Below are positions 46,251 through 55,383 of a stretch of DNA of 64,000 nucleotides, one piece after another. Location of the stretch: positions 1,860,001 to 1,924,000 of the forward strand of contig OZ242030.1 in NCBI GenBank assembly GCA_965205055.1, read 5' to 3'. This DNA is from CBDBBY01 sp965205055. GTDB lineage: Bacteria; Pseudomonadota; Alphaproteobacteria; Rhodobacterales; Rhodobacteraceae. The notes under the pieces were generated by a model. That model did not search any database and had not been told where the DNA came from. It worked only from the letters and a program-made list of their open reading frames with translations. A program made the translations under genes and the position numbers. Each line of letters opens with the position of its first letter. The first letter of the stretch is position 1.

Positions 46251-46444
46251 CTTGGCCCTGCCCTGAACGGCCAGTGCCGCCGCTTTCGGAGAGCAGAACT
46301 GAACAAGGAAAGCTCAAATGCAATCACGCTGCTTCGGACACAGACGAATCGAACCCGGAACAGTTACAAAAATGTTGAACCGAAACACGTTGAGCGCACT
46401 TATTCTAAAGGAGCAAGCCTTTTTTATGAAATCTCTTGATCACT

Positions 46445-47089
46445 TCAATTTTCCGAAAATAGACGCTCAATCCAAGTCACAAATTTTTCACATAGCTCAC
46501 CATTGATTTGCAAATCACTTCGCTGGATTGCCGACCCCATTTGACCAGGTTGTGATCTGGTAGCCAACCAGGCATGTATCACTGCCTTATTTCTTTTATT
46601 AGGAGGAAATGCTTGATCATCAGCAATAATACTATCAATAAAATTTTCTACCTTCGGCAAAATTGGATCGTCTTTCGGAACCATTTCCAATACAAAATCT
46701 TCAAGCGCCCCGCATTGTTCAAGATCATTATAAGGCATAAGCCATAACCCGATACGGGGCAACCTTTTTTCAGGGTTTTCTTCAACTATCGTCCCATCCG
46801 GGCAAATATATCTAGGAAATTTTATTCCCTCTTTCTCAAATCGATTTACAACTGCTTCCCATCTTCCTTCTGGTCGATCATTCGCATCCAAAACGAACCC
46901 AACTGCCAAACGTCCAGGCCGCTTGGGCTCGGCTGATAGAGCACCCAGCAATTTATTAATACCTTCCTTATCTACTACAGAAATACCTAGTCCTCCTAAA
47001 CCAGACTTAGCTATTATGTGACAAACAACGTGTCGGTCATCTTTGCCCTCAACAAAAATAATTTTCGGGCTATTTTCATCTCTTTTCAT
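46445..47089 (-). CDS. TOPRIM/DUF3226-like nuclease subunit
   Basis: A 214-residue protein. It has IIFVEGKDDRHVVCHII and GFVLDANDRPEGRW, the Glu and the Asp-x-Asp-like elements of a TOPRIM fold as in DUF3226/DUF4435 proteins, plus IGLWLMPYNDLEQCGALEDF. Next to an OLD-type ATPase, such a protein is the effector or nuclease half of two-gene defence systems (PARIS and similar). It follows the ATPase with overlapping stop and start (TTG at 47095, or ATG at 47089, which I prefer). The AT-rich composition contrasts with the surroundings. Confidence 0.75.
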   Translation of the reverse strand: MKRDENSPKIIFVEGKDDRHVVCHIIAKSGLGGLGISVVDKEGINKLLGALSAEPKRPGRLAVGFVLDANDRPEGRWEAVVNRFEKEGIKFPRYICPDGTIVEENPEKRLPRIGLWLMPYNDLEQCGALEDFVLEMVPKDDPILPKVENFIDSIIADDQAFPPNKRNKAVIHAWLATRSQPGQMGSAIQRSDLQINGELCEKFVTWIERLFSEN

Positions 47090-47091
47090 CT

Positions 47092-48234
47092 TCAACGAAC
47101 CTCGATACCTTGATCAGAAACAACTTCAAGTTCTGATTCCGAATAGGATATTACATAATTTTTCCTTTCAAATGACTCCATACGTACAAGGACCCCCTCA
47201 ATTTTCGGAAAATCGACAGCCGCTCTTGCAAATCCTTTTACACAATCAAAACTGTGAGTGGTAGCAATGACCTGAACACTGTTTTCATCTGCCATCTGTA
47301 AAACATTGCGCCAAAAATTTTCAAAAATCGAGTGATGGATGCCATTTTCCACCTCGTCTATCAACAAGAAACCATTTTGCCTGCATGCCAACGCTAGCGA
47401 CAGTCCGTAAAGGCGAACAGCTCCGTCACCAAAACTCCGCAAAGGTACAGATTTACGACCATCCGAATACTTTGCGGCTGCACGTCGCCCACGCGGGCGT
47501 CGCCAATCGCCGATCATAGTCACCCTATCAACTTTATCCCCAAGCGCGAGATTGAGCCCATAAATTGCGCGTTTTTCCGCCTCAATACCTATAGTCTCAA
47601 CTCTATCCCAGAAAATAGAAAGCAGATTGTTGTTAATAGGGCTTGGACCCAAAATTTGAAAGTCAAATTTATCGGGATCCACAATTCTCCTATAGCGTGG
47701 ATGGCCCCTAGCACGCGGCAAGCTTGCGCCAAGTATCCTGTCAAATGGAATTCTATATACGCTTTTTGAAAATGAAACCTCCAAGATCGCTGGCTCCATT
47801 TCGTGTGAAAATGCACTGTATGCTTTTTCCAATTCTTCTAAGATTTGATCGTTTACGTCACTTACGCCTTTTGAAGAAATTACAAGCTGATCATTATCTG
47901 ATAAATCACAAGGACCAATTTTTATTCTAGAATTTTCTGAAACATCTCGGCCAAAAAATAGGGATGTAAAATCGTAAAGATCCGATATTGGGTTATCGTC
48001 TTCAGAAAATGCAGAAGTTTCTTCATGCTTATCTAAAAGTGAATAAAGAATACCTTCATTTCCTCTGGATCCATAGAGTTGTGCCGCTTCTAGAACAGTT
48101 GTCTTTCCGACGTCGTTCTTTCCGGTGATTAACGTTACGCGGCCTAGTTTTGGTATTTCCAGTTTTTGTACGCCCCTAAATCCTTGTATTGACAAACTGT
48201 CAAGGCGCAGGGGTGAAGTGGGGTTTTCGGACAT
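47092..48234 (-). CDS. OLD/AAA15-type ATPase
   Basis: A 380-residue ABC-type ATPase. It has LDSLSIQGFRGVQKLEIPKL, Walker A GKNDVGKT (residues 38-45), a signature-like LRSFGDGAVRLYGLSLALA, Walker B NGFLLIDEVENGIHHS and the switch His in VIATTHSFD. This domain order fits the AAA_15/OLD family. With the TOPRIM protein encoded immediately downstream it forms a two-gene operon resembling AriA/AriB of PARIS or split OLD systems, so a phage-sensing role is plausible (inference). The GC content is low, with signs of separate acquisition. A ten-base poly-G run lies 83 bases upstream. Confidence 0.82.
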   Translation of the reverse strand: MSENPTSPLRLDSLSIQGFRGVQKLEIPKLGRVTLITGKNDVGKTTVLEAAQLYGSRGNEGILYSLLDKHEETSAFSEDDNPISDLYDFTSLFFGRDVSENSRIKIGPCDLSDNDQLVISSKGVSDVNDQILEELEKAYSAFSHEMEPAILEVSFSKSVYRIPFDRILGASLPRARGHPRYRRIVDPDKFDFQILGPSPINNNLLSIFWDRVETIGIEAEKRAIYGLNLALGDKVDRVTMIGDWRRPRGRRAAAKYSDGRKSVPLRSFGDGAVRLYGLSLALACRQNGFLLIDEVENGIHHSIFENFWRNVLQMADENSVQVIATTHSFDCVKGFARAAVDFPKIEGVLVRMESFERKNYVISYSESELEVVSDQGIEVR

Positions 48235-48316
48235 GTTATCATGATGGCTTGCAGTTGAGACTTGTCAGTTGATGATAGCATGACCTTCGCCAGAGTGAAA
48301 GTAATTGTAAGGGCTT

Positions 48317-48326
48317 GGGGGGGGGG
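48317..48326. repeat. ten-base poly-G run
   Basis: Homopolymer directly beside the small IS-end element and 83 bases upstream of the AAA/TOPRIM operon start. It may be a hotspot for slippage. Confidence 0.6.
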
Positions 48327-48434
48327 TGTCTCATGATTCTCGGTTGGTCACTATTGGAACCCTCGAACCGTGTCGCCAAGGTTGTGTGTTTTTGAGGGCT
48401 TGCAGCGCCGCCTGACTAGGAATCATGAGATGCA
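48327..48434. repeat. short IS-end element, about 108 bp
   Basis: The ends TGTCTCATGATTCTCGG and GGAATCATGAGATGCAC are near-inverted and match the right end of the ISKra4-like fragments at 17.84 and 31.9 kb. It is probably a solo derivative like the one at 2979. Confidence 0.5.
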
Positions 48435-48569
48435 CCCGCCCGCTGCCGACTGGCGGCTTGCAATTCTGCCGCGAGCACCCGCAGCAGAAGCCGCCAACGC
48501 TGAAGGATCACTCAAAACGCGCGGATCCGGAGTGCCCGCAGCACATCGTGGCTTTGTCGCATGTCAGGT

Positions 48570-48890
48570 ATAGCAAGTCCCGCATTTGTTGCGCAATTCA
48601 TACAGTCTGGCGAATATTTTGCGTCGCGCAACTCAAGGTTGCGCAATGAGCTATTGCGCAGCTAAGAGCACTGGCTGTCCGATAGTTGCAGCAACCCCTC
48701 CGCTGACCTCCAGTGTGAAGGACGTTTGCAGGAACGACCGACGATGTCGAACAATCCTGGAAGCTCTGCAACTCCTCGGCGCCTGCGATGCCGCTTGCTT
48801 TGAATTCCGGCTTCTTCAAACCCCGCGTTGATTGCGCAATGCCCTTTGGCAACACAAACTTGCGTCACGCAACTCATGATTGCGCGGTCC
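48570..48890. repeat. cluster of TTGCGCAA-type palindromes
   Basis: About seven sites of the form TTGCGCAA lie in two groups: 48576-48662, and 48831-48890. Each group contains a TTGCGTCRCGCAACTCA unit. The spacing looks like iterons or the ends of a small element. The remaining bases from 48435 to 49160 hold no gene I can support. Confidence 0.5.
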
Positions 48891-49617
48891 GGCGCGATAC
48901 GCTGCCGCCGACCGGCAGCACGCGATTCCGCGACGCGCGCCCTGCCCTGAGGTCGCCAACCTTGAGGGACTTTGGCGACGGCAGCGCGGAAAAAGTATGT
49001 TCGCGCTGGTCGACGCGGGCCTCGCGACCTGGAAGGACACAGCCGCTACCGAAGCCTGACCGGACGCCGCTTCCCGTCGCGCGGCTAGGGCCCGGGGCGG
49101 GTTCGCGCAGCGCGAAGGGCGAAGACAGGGCGGCGTTTGTGGACTCTCCGAGCGCTCAGCCAGGGCTTTCGCTCTTAAAAATTTCCGTTTTCCATTTCCG
49201 CCTCGTGATGCCACTCTTCGGTCAAAACAACAACGAAGAGCAGTGTCCGGAGGCAGAAGATGGAAAAATTACGCGCTATTTTTCAATGGGTTGACGACCC
49301 CCGCAAGAGCAACGCCAAGAAGCATGACTTGATCGAGATGCTGGTGATCGCCCTGCTGGCGACGCTGTCCGGCAAGTCGTCATGCAGCTCGTTCGCCCGG
49401 TACGCGAAGGTCAATTGCGAGTTTTTGCGCGGATTCTTGGAGCTCAAGGGCGGTCCGCCGAGCCACGACTGTTACTACTAAGTGAAAACTCCCCAAAAGC
49501 GCTAAAGTAAAATTCCCCAGTCAGGGGGCTGCGAATTCGTTCCGGGGGGCATGCCCCCCGGAACGAAAGCAGTCCAAAATCCCATCCGATTTTTCTGCCG
49601 AAGGAGGCTCGAGTCGG

Positions 49618-50850
49618 GTGATAAAGCTGGAGAAGATTGTCATGTTGCAAGAACTGAAACGGGAAGGCCTTTCGATCAGCGCGATCGCGCGCCGGACGGG
49701 CCTGGACCGAAAGACGGTCCGCAAGCTTCTGGACCGGGGCCTCGCGGCTCCGGCCTATTCGCCGCGGGAGCCGCGGCCCCGGCTTCTGGAGCCGTACGAG
49801 AACTATCTCGCGGACAAGATCGGGAACTGCCCGGATCTGTCCGGACGCCGGCTGTTCCGACAAATCCAAGAGCTCGGCTACGAAGGCAGCCAAGCCGCGG
49901 TGACCGCCCATCTCCGCGCGATCCGGCCGGACGCGGCGCCCAAGTTCGAGCGCCGCTTCGAGACCGGGCCCGGCGAGCAGGCCCAGGTCGACTTCGCCGA
50001 ATTCAAAACCGGATTCGCCGACGAGCCCGGCGTCTTCAGGAAAGTCCATCTGTTCTCGTTCGTCCTCGGATGCAGCCGATGGCTGTGGGGGCGGTTCTGC
50101 GCCGACCAGACGCTCGAGACGGTGCTGAGATGCCATTTGGCGGCCTTCGACGCATGCGGAGGGACGCCGAAAGAAGTGCTCTACGACCGGATGAAGACCG
50201 CCGTCCTGGGAGAGGACGCCGACCGATCCGCGGTCTACAACCCGTCGCTGGTCGCCTTGCTCGACCACTACGGATCGGCGCCGAAAGCCTGCAAAGCCTA
50301 CCGGGCGAAGACCAAGGGCAAGGTGGAGCGGCCGTTCCGCTACATCCGCCAGGACTTCTTCCTCGACCGGACCTTCCGCAGCCTCGACGACCTCAACGCG
50401 CAATTCGACACCTGGCGCGGCGAGATCGCCAATCCGCGCGTCCACGCCACCACCGGCCGGATCGTCGACCAAGCCTTCGCCGAAGAGCAAGGCTATTTGA
50501 TTCCGCTGCCCGCGCATCCCTACGACGCCGTCCTGACCGTCGAGCGCCGCGTCAGCCGCGACGGAATGGTCTCCGTCGGCGGAAACCTCTACTCGGTGCC
50601 CGACGCCGCACGAAAGCGCGTGCTGGAGGTGCAGCGGCATCCCGCCGAAGTGCGGATCTTCGAAGACAGGACGCTGATCGCCCGGCATCCGATCCTCGAA
50701 GGCCGGAACCGCCGCAGGGTCGATCCCGGCCACCGCAGGCCGCCCCCGCCGCGGATCGACTTGCCCGACCTCGAGGAGGCGCCGAAGCGGTCCCTGGCCT
50801 TCTACGACGCCGTGGGACGCCGCCTCGAACGGCAGGGAGCGGCCCGATGA
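49618..50850 (+). CDS. istA: IS21-family transposase IstA
   Basis: A 410-residue transposase. The N-terminal helix-turn-helix is LSISAIARRTGLDRKTVRKL. The DDE core is visible as AQVDFAEFKTG, VLYDRMKTAV and the Glu in KTKGKVERPFRYIRQ. The C-terminal beta-barrel region (VSVGGNLYSVPDAARK) is complete. GTG start at 49618, or ATG at 49642. Its stop overlaps the istB start (ATGA at 50847-50850), the usual coupling in this family. It catalyses cut and joining of the IS ends with IstB. Confidence 0.95.
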   Translation: MIKLEKIVMLQELKREGLSISAIARRTGLDRKTVRKLLDRGLAAPAYSPREPRPRLLEPYENYLADKIGNCPDLSGRRLFRQIQELGYEGSQAAVTAHLRAIRPDAAPKFERRFETGPGEQAQVDFAEFKTGFADEPGVFRKVHLFSFVLGCSRWLWGRFCADQTLETVLRCHLAAFDACGGTPKEVLYDRMKTAVLGEDADRSAVYNPSLVALLDHYGSAPKACKAYRAKTKGKVERPFRYIRQDFFLDRTFRSLDDLNAQFDTWRGEIANPRVHATTGRIVDQAFAEEQGYLIPLPAHPYDAVLTVERRVSRDGMVSVGGNLYSVPDAARKRVLEVQRHPAEVRIFEDRTLIARHPILEGRNRRRVDPGHRRPPPPRIDLPDLEEAPKRSLAFYDAVGRRLERQGAAR

Positions 50851-51683
50851 CCGAACTGATCGACCGCATCAGCGCCGCCCTGGTCGGACTGAAAATGCCC
50901 CGGGCGCTCGAAGCGCTCGGACCCACGCTGCGGCGGCTGGAGCAGGGCGAGATCACAGCCGTCGAAGCCATCGACGCCCTCCTCAGCGAGGATTGCGCCC
51001 TGCGCGAAACAAGACGAATAGACATCGCATTGCGAACAGCGAAGCTCCTCCCCGTCAAAACGGTCGAAAGCTTCGACTTCGCATTCCAGCCATCCCTCGA
51101 CCGCGAGCGAATCGCCGCCTTGGCCCAGCTCGACTTCATCCGGAGACGCGAAACCGTCCACTTCCTCGGACCGCCCGGAACCGGCAAGTCCCACCTCGCG
51201 ACCGCCCTAGGCGTCGCCGCCGTCAAAGCCGGAAAAAGCGTCTACAAAACCACGCTCGCCGAACTCACCGACAGCCTCGCCAAAGCCGAACGCCAAGGCC
51301 AGCTCGCCGAAAAAATCCGCTTCTTCGCCCGGGCCGCCATACTCATCGTCGATGAAATCGGATATTTGCCCATCACGCAGGGCGGCGCGAGCCTGTTCTT
51401 CCAAATCGTAAATGCAAGATACGAAAAAGGCGCGATGATCCTCACATCGAACAGAAGCTTCGCGGAATGGGGCGACATCTTCGGAGACCCCGTCGTCGCG
51501 ACGGCCCTCCTTGACCGGCTCCTCCACCACGCAGCGGTCGTCCGAATCGAAGGCGCAAGCTACAGACTCAGAAAGCACGCCGACCTCATTCCGGAACACG
51601 TCCGAACCAATGCGCCCATCACGCCGCCGCCCCCGCCGAAAAAACGAGGGCGACCCAGAAAGGAGGCCAGAACCGACGACTGA
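50847..51683 (+). CDS. istB: IS21-family helper ATPase IstB
   Basis: A 278-residue AAA+ helper. It has Walker A HFLGPPGTGKSHLATAL, Walker B AILIVDEIGYLPI, sensor region MILTSNRSFAEWGDIFGD and DRLLHHAAVVRIEGASYRLR. The C-terminal tail is proline and lysine rich. IstB selects the target and activates IstA. A longer frame starting at 49551 is an overlap with istA, not a fusion. Confidence 0.95.
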   Translation: MTELIDRISAALVGLKMPRALEALGPTLRRLEQGEITAVEAIDALLSEDCALRETRRIDIALRTAKLLPVKTVESFDFAFQPSLDRERIAALAQLDFIRRRETVHFLGPPGTGKSHLATALGVAAVKAGKSVYKTTLAELTDSLAKAERQGQLAEKIRFFARAAILIVDEIGYLPITQGGASLFFQIVNARYEKGAMILTSNRSFAEWGDIFGDPVVATALLDRLLHHAAVVRIEGASYRLRKHADLIPEHVRTNAPITPPPPPKKRGRPRKEARTDD

Positions 51684-52701
51684 ACTGGCTCGCCGCCAAA
51701 AAACCAAAAAGTGGGGAATTCTGCTTTAGCACTTTTGGGGAATTTTACTTTAGCATTGACAACGACTCGTTCTCCGACCTGTTCAACGCTCTCGATCCGG
51801 AGCAGATGGCGGGCGCCCTGACGGAGCTCGCGAAGATGCTGCTGGCGGCGCTTTCGGGCGGTCCGGCGGACCAGGTGGCGATCGACGGCAAGGTGCTGAA
51901 GGGCGCGATCCTGGACGCCTCGAGCAAGTCCGCGCTGCATCTGGTGCAGGCGTTCGAGCCCGGGGCGGGACTCGTTCTCGGCCAAGTGAAGGTCGACGGG
52001 AAGTCGAACGAGATCACGGCGCTCCCGGCCCTTCTGGAGATTCTGGATCCGGACGGGCGCACGGTGACGGCCGACGCGATGCACACGCAGCGCGAGGCGT
52101 CGGCGCCGGTCGTGGAGAAGGGCGGCAACTACGTCCTTCCGGTGAAGCGCAACCAGAAGTCGCTGCACGAGGACGTCCGGGATTGGTTCGACGATCCCGA
52201 GGCGCAGAAGGAAATGCTTTCTTGTCAGCATGTTGACGGCGGGCACGGGCGCATCGAGACGCGCATCTCGACGGTCTCGCACGATGTCGGCTGGCTGCAG
52301 GATCTGCACGGCTGGCCCGGCCTCAAGGCCGTCGGCAGGATCGAGGCGGTCCGCGAGCGGAAGGGCGAACAGGAGCGGTCCGTCCGATACTACATCATGA
52401 GCGCGGAGATCTCGCCGGAGCGGCTTCTGGAGCTCACCCGCAACCACTGGAAGATCGAGAACTGCGTCCACTGGGTCCTCGACGTTGTCATGGACGAGGA
52501 CCGGATGCGGAACCGGACCCTGGGCGGGCCGGAGTGCCTCGCCGCCCTCCGACGCATCGGCCTGAACATCGTGCGCCTCATGGACGACGACTACCCGCTC
52601 AAGGGACGGATGGAAATCGCCGCCATGAGCGACGAATATCTGCTCGGAATGCTGGCCAACGCGATCGGCAAATTTTAAGAGCGAAAGCCCTGGCGCTCAG
52701 C

Positions 52702-53087
52702 GACAAAATATTGACATGGGGTAAACCTTATGCATATTGAATTTCCAAGTCCTCTGACCCCGGCGAAGCCGGGCGGGGGTGCGCTGCAGACGGCATCAAG
52801 ACAAACTGCAGCGCCGAAACTGACGGAACGTCAGGAACGCCGAACGACATGGTGCAGGGGCATTGGCGGAACCGCGACGGTTCACACCAGCAGTTAGTCA
52901 GGAACTTCATGATTCAGCTATATTGCCATACCTTTAGGACACACGCCGTTCGTGAGAGCAATACCATCGGAATTTGCAGTGGGGGGTGTCGCGAGCAAGC
53001 CCGCCGCCCCAAAGACCGTGCCGGATGTCGTTCCGGCTGGGCCGCTCGCGGCCGTGTGGATGTACCAACTCGCCAGGATGAACGTAC
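52702..53087. other. intergenic region before the SDH gene
   Basis: It holds a GC-rich hairpin (CCCGGC-GAA-GCCGGG) at about 52757-52772 that could act as a terminator for readthrough from the IS, although no T-run follows. No gene is supported. A promoter for the SDH gene should lie here. Confidence 0.4.
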
Positions 53088-53990
53088 ATGATCGACTCGG
53101 CGATTCCCGCGCCTTCGGAGAAAGTCGTGGAGGCTGAACTCGACGAAAGAATCAAGGCAATAGAAACTCTCATGAAAGCCGACGATGCAATCAGTTTTGT
53201 TGGAAATATTCTGTTTGGGCTTGACAATGCATTCCGAGACCAAGTGGAGGGAATGGCGGGTAATGAGAAAAAGAAGAAGAAACTTGCTGTCATTCTGGAA
53301 ACGGAAGGCGGCTATATTGAAATTGTTGAAAGGATTGTCAAAACACTTCGACATCACTACAGCAACGTCGAATTTGTTGTGCCAAATTTCGCAATGTCGG
53401 CAGGAACCGTGCTGGTAATGTCTGGAGACGCAATTCACATGGACTACTTCTCGATTCTCGGCCCGATCGATCCACAAATAAGTAATACGAACGGGAAACA
53501 GGTTTCCGCTCTCGGATATTTGATTCAATATGACAAATTGATCTCAAAAGCTGACGAGGGAATCCTAAATTCAGCCGAAGCAGCCGTTCTTCTTGCGCAT
53601 TTCGACCAAGCCGAGCTTTACGCATATGAGGAAGATCGGCAGCTTTCCATCAGCTTGTTGAGAGAGTGGCTGGCAGAATACAAGTTCAAAGATTGGACGG
53701 AAACGCAAGGGAAAAAACAAACAGTCACAAAAGAAATGCGCGAGCGCCGCGCAACTGAAATCGCCGAAAAACTGAGTGATCCGGATCGTTGGCACACTCA
53801 CGGCCGCGGAATATCCATGGACGTGCTTAGACGAGACATAAATCTCAAGATTGAAGATTTTGGCAAGAACAGTAAGCTGAATAAGGCGATTCAATTGTAT
53901 TGCAGACTTCTACATGACCATATGCAGCGTATGCGACATGCCGCTGTACTACACAGGAGAGGAAGCTATGTCCCGATCGATCAAGGATGA
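53088..53990 (+). CDS. SDH-type Clp-fold serine proteinase (SppA-like)
   Basis: A 300-residue cytoplasmic protein of the serine dehydrogenase proteinase family. ILETEGGYIEIVERIVKTLR, VVPNFAMSAGTVLVMSGDAI (nucleophile Ser104) and YFSILGPIDPQI fit the ClpP/SppA fold; a downstream Lys in YDKLISKADEG is a candidate for the Ser-Lys dyad. The last 20 residues overlap the next small frame and may be altered. Such proteinases often occur in mobile or defence regions, but the substrate is unknown. Solitary plus-strand gene. Confidence 0.82.
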   Translation: MIDSAIPAPSEKVVEAELDERIKAIETLMKADDAISFVGNILFGLDNAFRDQVEGMAGNEKKKKKLAVILETEGGYIEIVERIVKTLRHHYSNVEFVVPNFAMSAGTVLVMSGDAIHMDYFSILGPIDPQISNTNGKQVSALGYLIQYDKLISKADEGILNSAEAAVLLAHFDQAELYAYEEDRQLSISLLREWLAEYKFKDWTETQGKKQTVTKEMRERRATEIAEKLSDPDRWHTHGRGISMDVLRRDINLKIEDFGKNSKLNKAIQLYCRLLHDHMQRMRHAAVLHRRGSYVPIDQG

Positions 53991-54168
53991 CAATATGGAT
54001 GACGTCAAGAACATCGCGGTGAAAAACCCGAAGGTCGACGTTGAATTGGTGGCTGAGGCGATAAAGTTGTCGCGGGCCCTGCGCGCGCAAGGCGTCTCCG
54101 GACCAGGATACAACCTGATTCCGCCTTTCCGTCGGCCGACGCCTGTCAAAGAGGATACAAAACCGTAG
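53968..54168 (+). CDS. small hypothetical protein
   Basis: A 66-residue basic protein (MSRSIKDDNMDDVKNIAVKN, then KLSRALRAQGVSGPGYNLIP) starting inside the end of the SDH gene. No family is known. It could be the N-terminal half of an antitoxin whose helix-turn-helix half follows in another frame at 54186. Confidence 0.45.
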   Translation: MSRSIKDDNMDDVKNIAVKNPKVDVELVAEAIKLSRALRAQGVSGPGYNLIPPFRRPTPVKEDTKP

Positions 54169-54185
54169 AAGGCCTGGCCGAGGAA

Positions 54186-54353
54186 ATGAAGGCGAGGAAG
54201 ATCACCAAGACAGCGCTGGCGCGACGGATGCAAACCAGCCGCCGCAGTCAAGTTGACCGCCTTCTTGATCCTAAGCGCGAAGGCGTGAACCTCGGGACCA
54301 TCATCGAAGCGGCGCGTGTCGTAGGTCGGCGGCTGGAGCTTCAGCTCGCATGA
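54186..54353 (+). pseudogene. XRE-family antitoxin-like fragment
   Basis: MKARKITKTALARRMQTS then RSQVDRLLDPKREGVNLGTI and ARVVGRRLELQLA match the HigA/XRE antitoxin pattern (TKxxLAxRMxTSRSQVxRLLDP). An extra residue in the recognition turn and the lack of an N-terminal start suggest decay. Confidence 0.6.
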
Positions 54354-54393
54354 CGGAGCCTCCCGCCGTGCCGGTGAAAAGGTTCCCGCTCGC

Positions 54394-54535
54394 GGCACGG
54401 CGGCGATCACGGTTGAGGCAATTGCAAGAATTTTGTTCATAGGCATGACTTTCGATTTTCGGCTTTGCGTCCGGGCGAGGCCGAGACGCCCAAGTCCGGA
54501 AAACGAGTCATGAATGATCCAAGGCCGTGAAAAAT
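54394..54535 (-). pseudogene. duplicated 5' end of the IcmD-like gene
   Basis: It reads MNKILAIASTVIAAVPRA after an upstream region nearly identical to 44474-44560. It is cut after about 18 codons. A fragment of the type IVB cluster has been copied here. Confidence 0.75.
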
Positions 54536-55383
54536 GCCTCGAAACTTCGCGAACAGTTGCGCGCCGGGTCGCTGCAGTGCAATCGCACTTCAAAGTTTGT
54601 CGGCGAGCTTGGCGGCTCGGCTATGAGCTCAAGTCGGCAATCCTGACCTCCACATTTTTTCTGCTAACCGCTTGTTTTTGAGTGTTTTCGCCCACTTTTG
54701 AGGCGCTACATTTCGCTGGTTTCCGTTGCTTGCAGTAGGCTCAATCGATCCAGTGGGGCATTCGGGACAGCAGGAGTTGCAATATCCGGCAGATGCGGTT
54801 CATGTCGGGCGTCGTTTTCGAAGGGGTGCGTAGCACCGTTTCGGACGCATGTCGCGCAAGCAGGCGAACGCCATGCTGCGATGGCGGTGTGCACTTTCTC
54901 CGGATCGGGCTTTCAGTGAAACACCGGCCAAAACCTGTAACCCTAGCCTCGGACGCAGATAAATCGGACTCCGCCGAACCGTCGCAAAAATGCTGAGCTC
55001 AAACATCAACGTGACGCATCTCAAAATATGGGATATAATGGGGTGAATGATTCCCTGCGGAATGAGAGTCATCTGGGGGCAAAGATGGCAATGCGATGCG
55101 GACTCTGCATCCAGACTATGGAATCGTGCAATTGCTTGAGGTATCCAATTGCCTATTCCAATTGGCGGGGCAGCAATTGGCGTCGGTCTTGCATGGGTTC
55201 GTTTCATGTTTCCTGGCTAGACAACCTTTGCGCTTCTTGAAACGCCAAACCCGGAAGATGCGCAAAAGCGTGGAAGCACCCTGACCAAAAAACATGAACC
55301 GCAGTCGTCCCGCATTCGCTTGATCAGCTGGTTGGCACAATCCGAATTGCATTGATCAAGACTGAAGCGAAGGTGCATCAATC
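54536..55383. other. IS relics without a gene
   Basis: It contains an IS end (CCGTCGCAAAAATGCTGA at about 54976) shared with the ISNCY-like fragments at 21.99 and 26.80 kb. A small element bounded by GGTTCGTTTCATGTTT and AAAAAACATGAACC lies at about 55196-55303. No reading frame has recognisable content. Confidence 0.45.
55196..55303. repeat. short IS-end element, about 108 bp
   Basis: The inverted ends GGTTCGTTTCATG and CATGAACC-type lie about 108 bases apart, the same size class as the elements at 2979 and 48327. No coding content. Confidence 0.4.

Larger units (their letters stand above)
49470..51761 (+). mobile_element. intact IS21-family insertion sequence
   Basis: It is 2292 bp, starts TG and ends CA as IS21 elements do, and has multiple inner repeats (CTAAAGTAAAATTCCCC left, the complement right). 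It is flanked by the 5-bp duplication ACGAC (49465-49469, 51762-51766). Both genes istA and istB are uninterrupted. It appears potentially active. Confidence 0.93.
49260..52678 (+). pseudogene. ISAs1-family transposase split by IS21
   Basis: The N-terminal part MEKLRAIFQWVDDPRKSNAK through GPPSHD is at 49260-49469. The C-terminal part resumes at 51767 (SFSDLFNALDPEQ), with AIDGKVLKGAILDAS, RNHWKIENCVHWVLDVVMDE and the stop at 52678. Removing 49470-51766 restores one uninterrupted frame of about 373 codons, so the gene was intact when the IS21 arrived. This ISAs1 copy cannot transpose by itself now. Confidence 0.9.
49161..52692 (+). mobile_element. ISAs1-family element interrupted by an IS21-family element
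   Basis: The inverted ends are CAGGGCTTTCGCTCTTAAAA at 49161 and its near complement ending GAAAGCCCTG at 52692. The flanks carry identical 9-mers GCGCTCAGC (49152-49160 and 52693-52701). Without the internal IS21 the element would be about 1.2 kb, typical of ISAs1. A decayed relative lies at 27889. Confidence 0.92.

Noticed and set aside
49551..51683. 710-codon frame suggesting an IstA-IstB fusion
   Set aside because: Its first 430 codons are the wrong frame of istA; istB begins at 50847 with the normal ATGA overlap.
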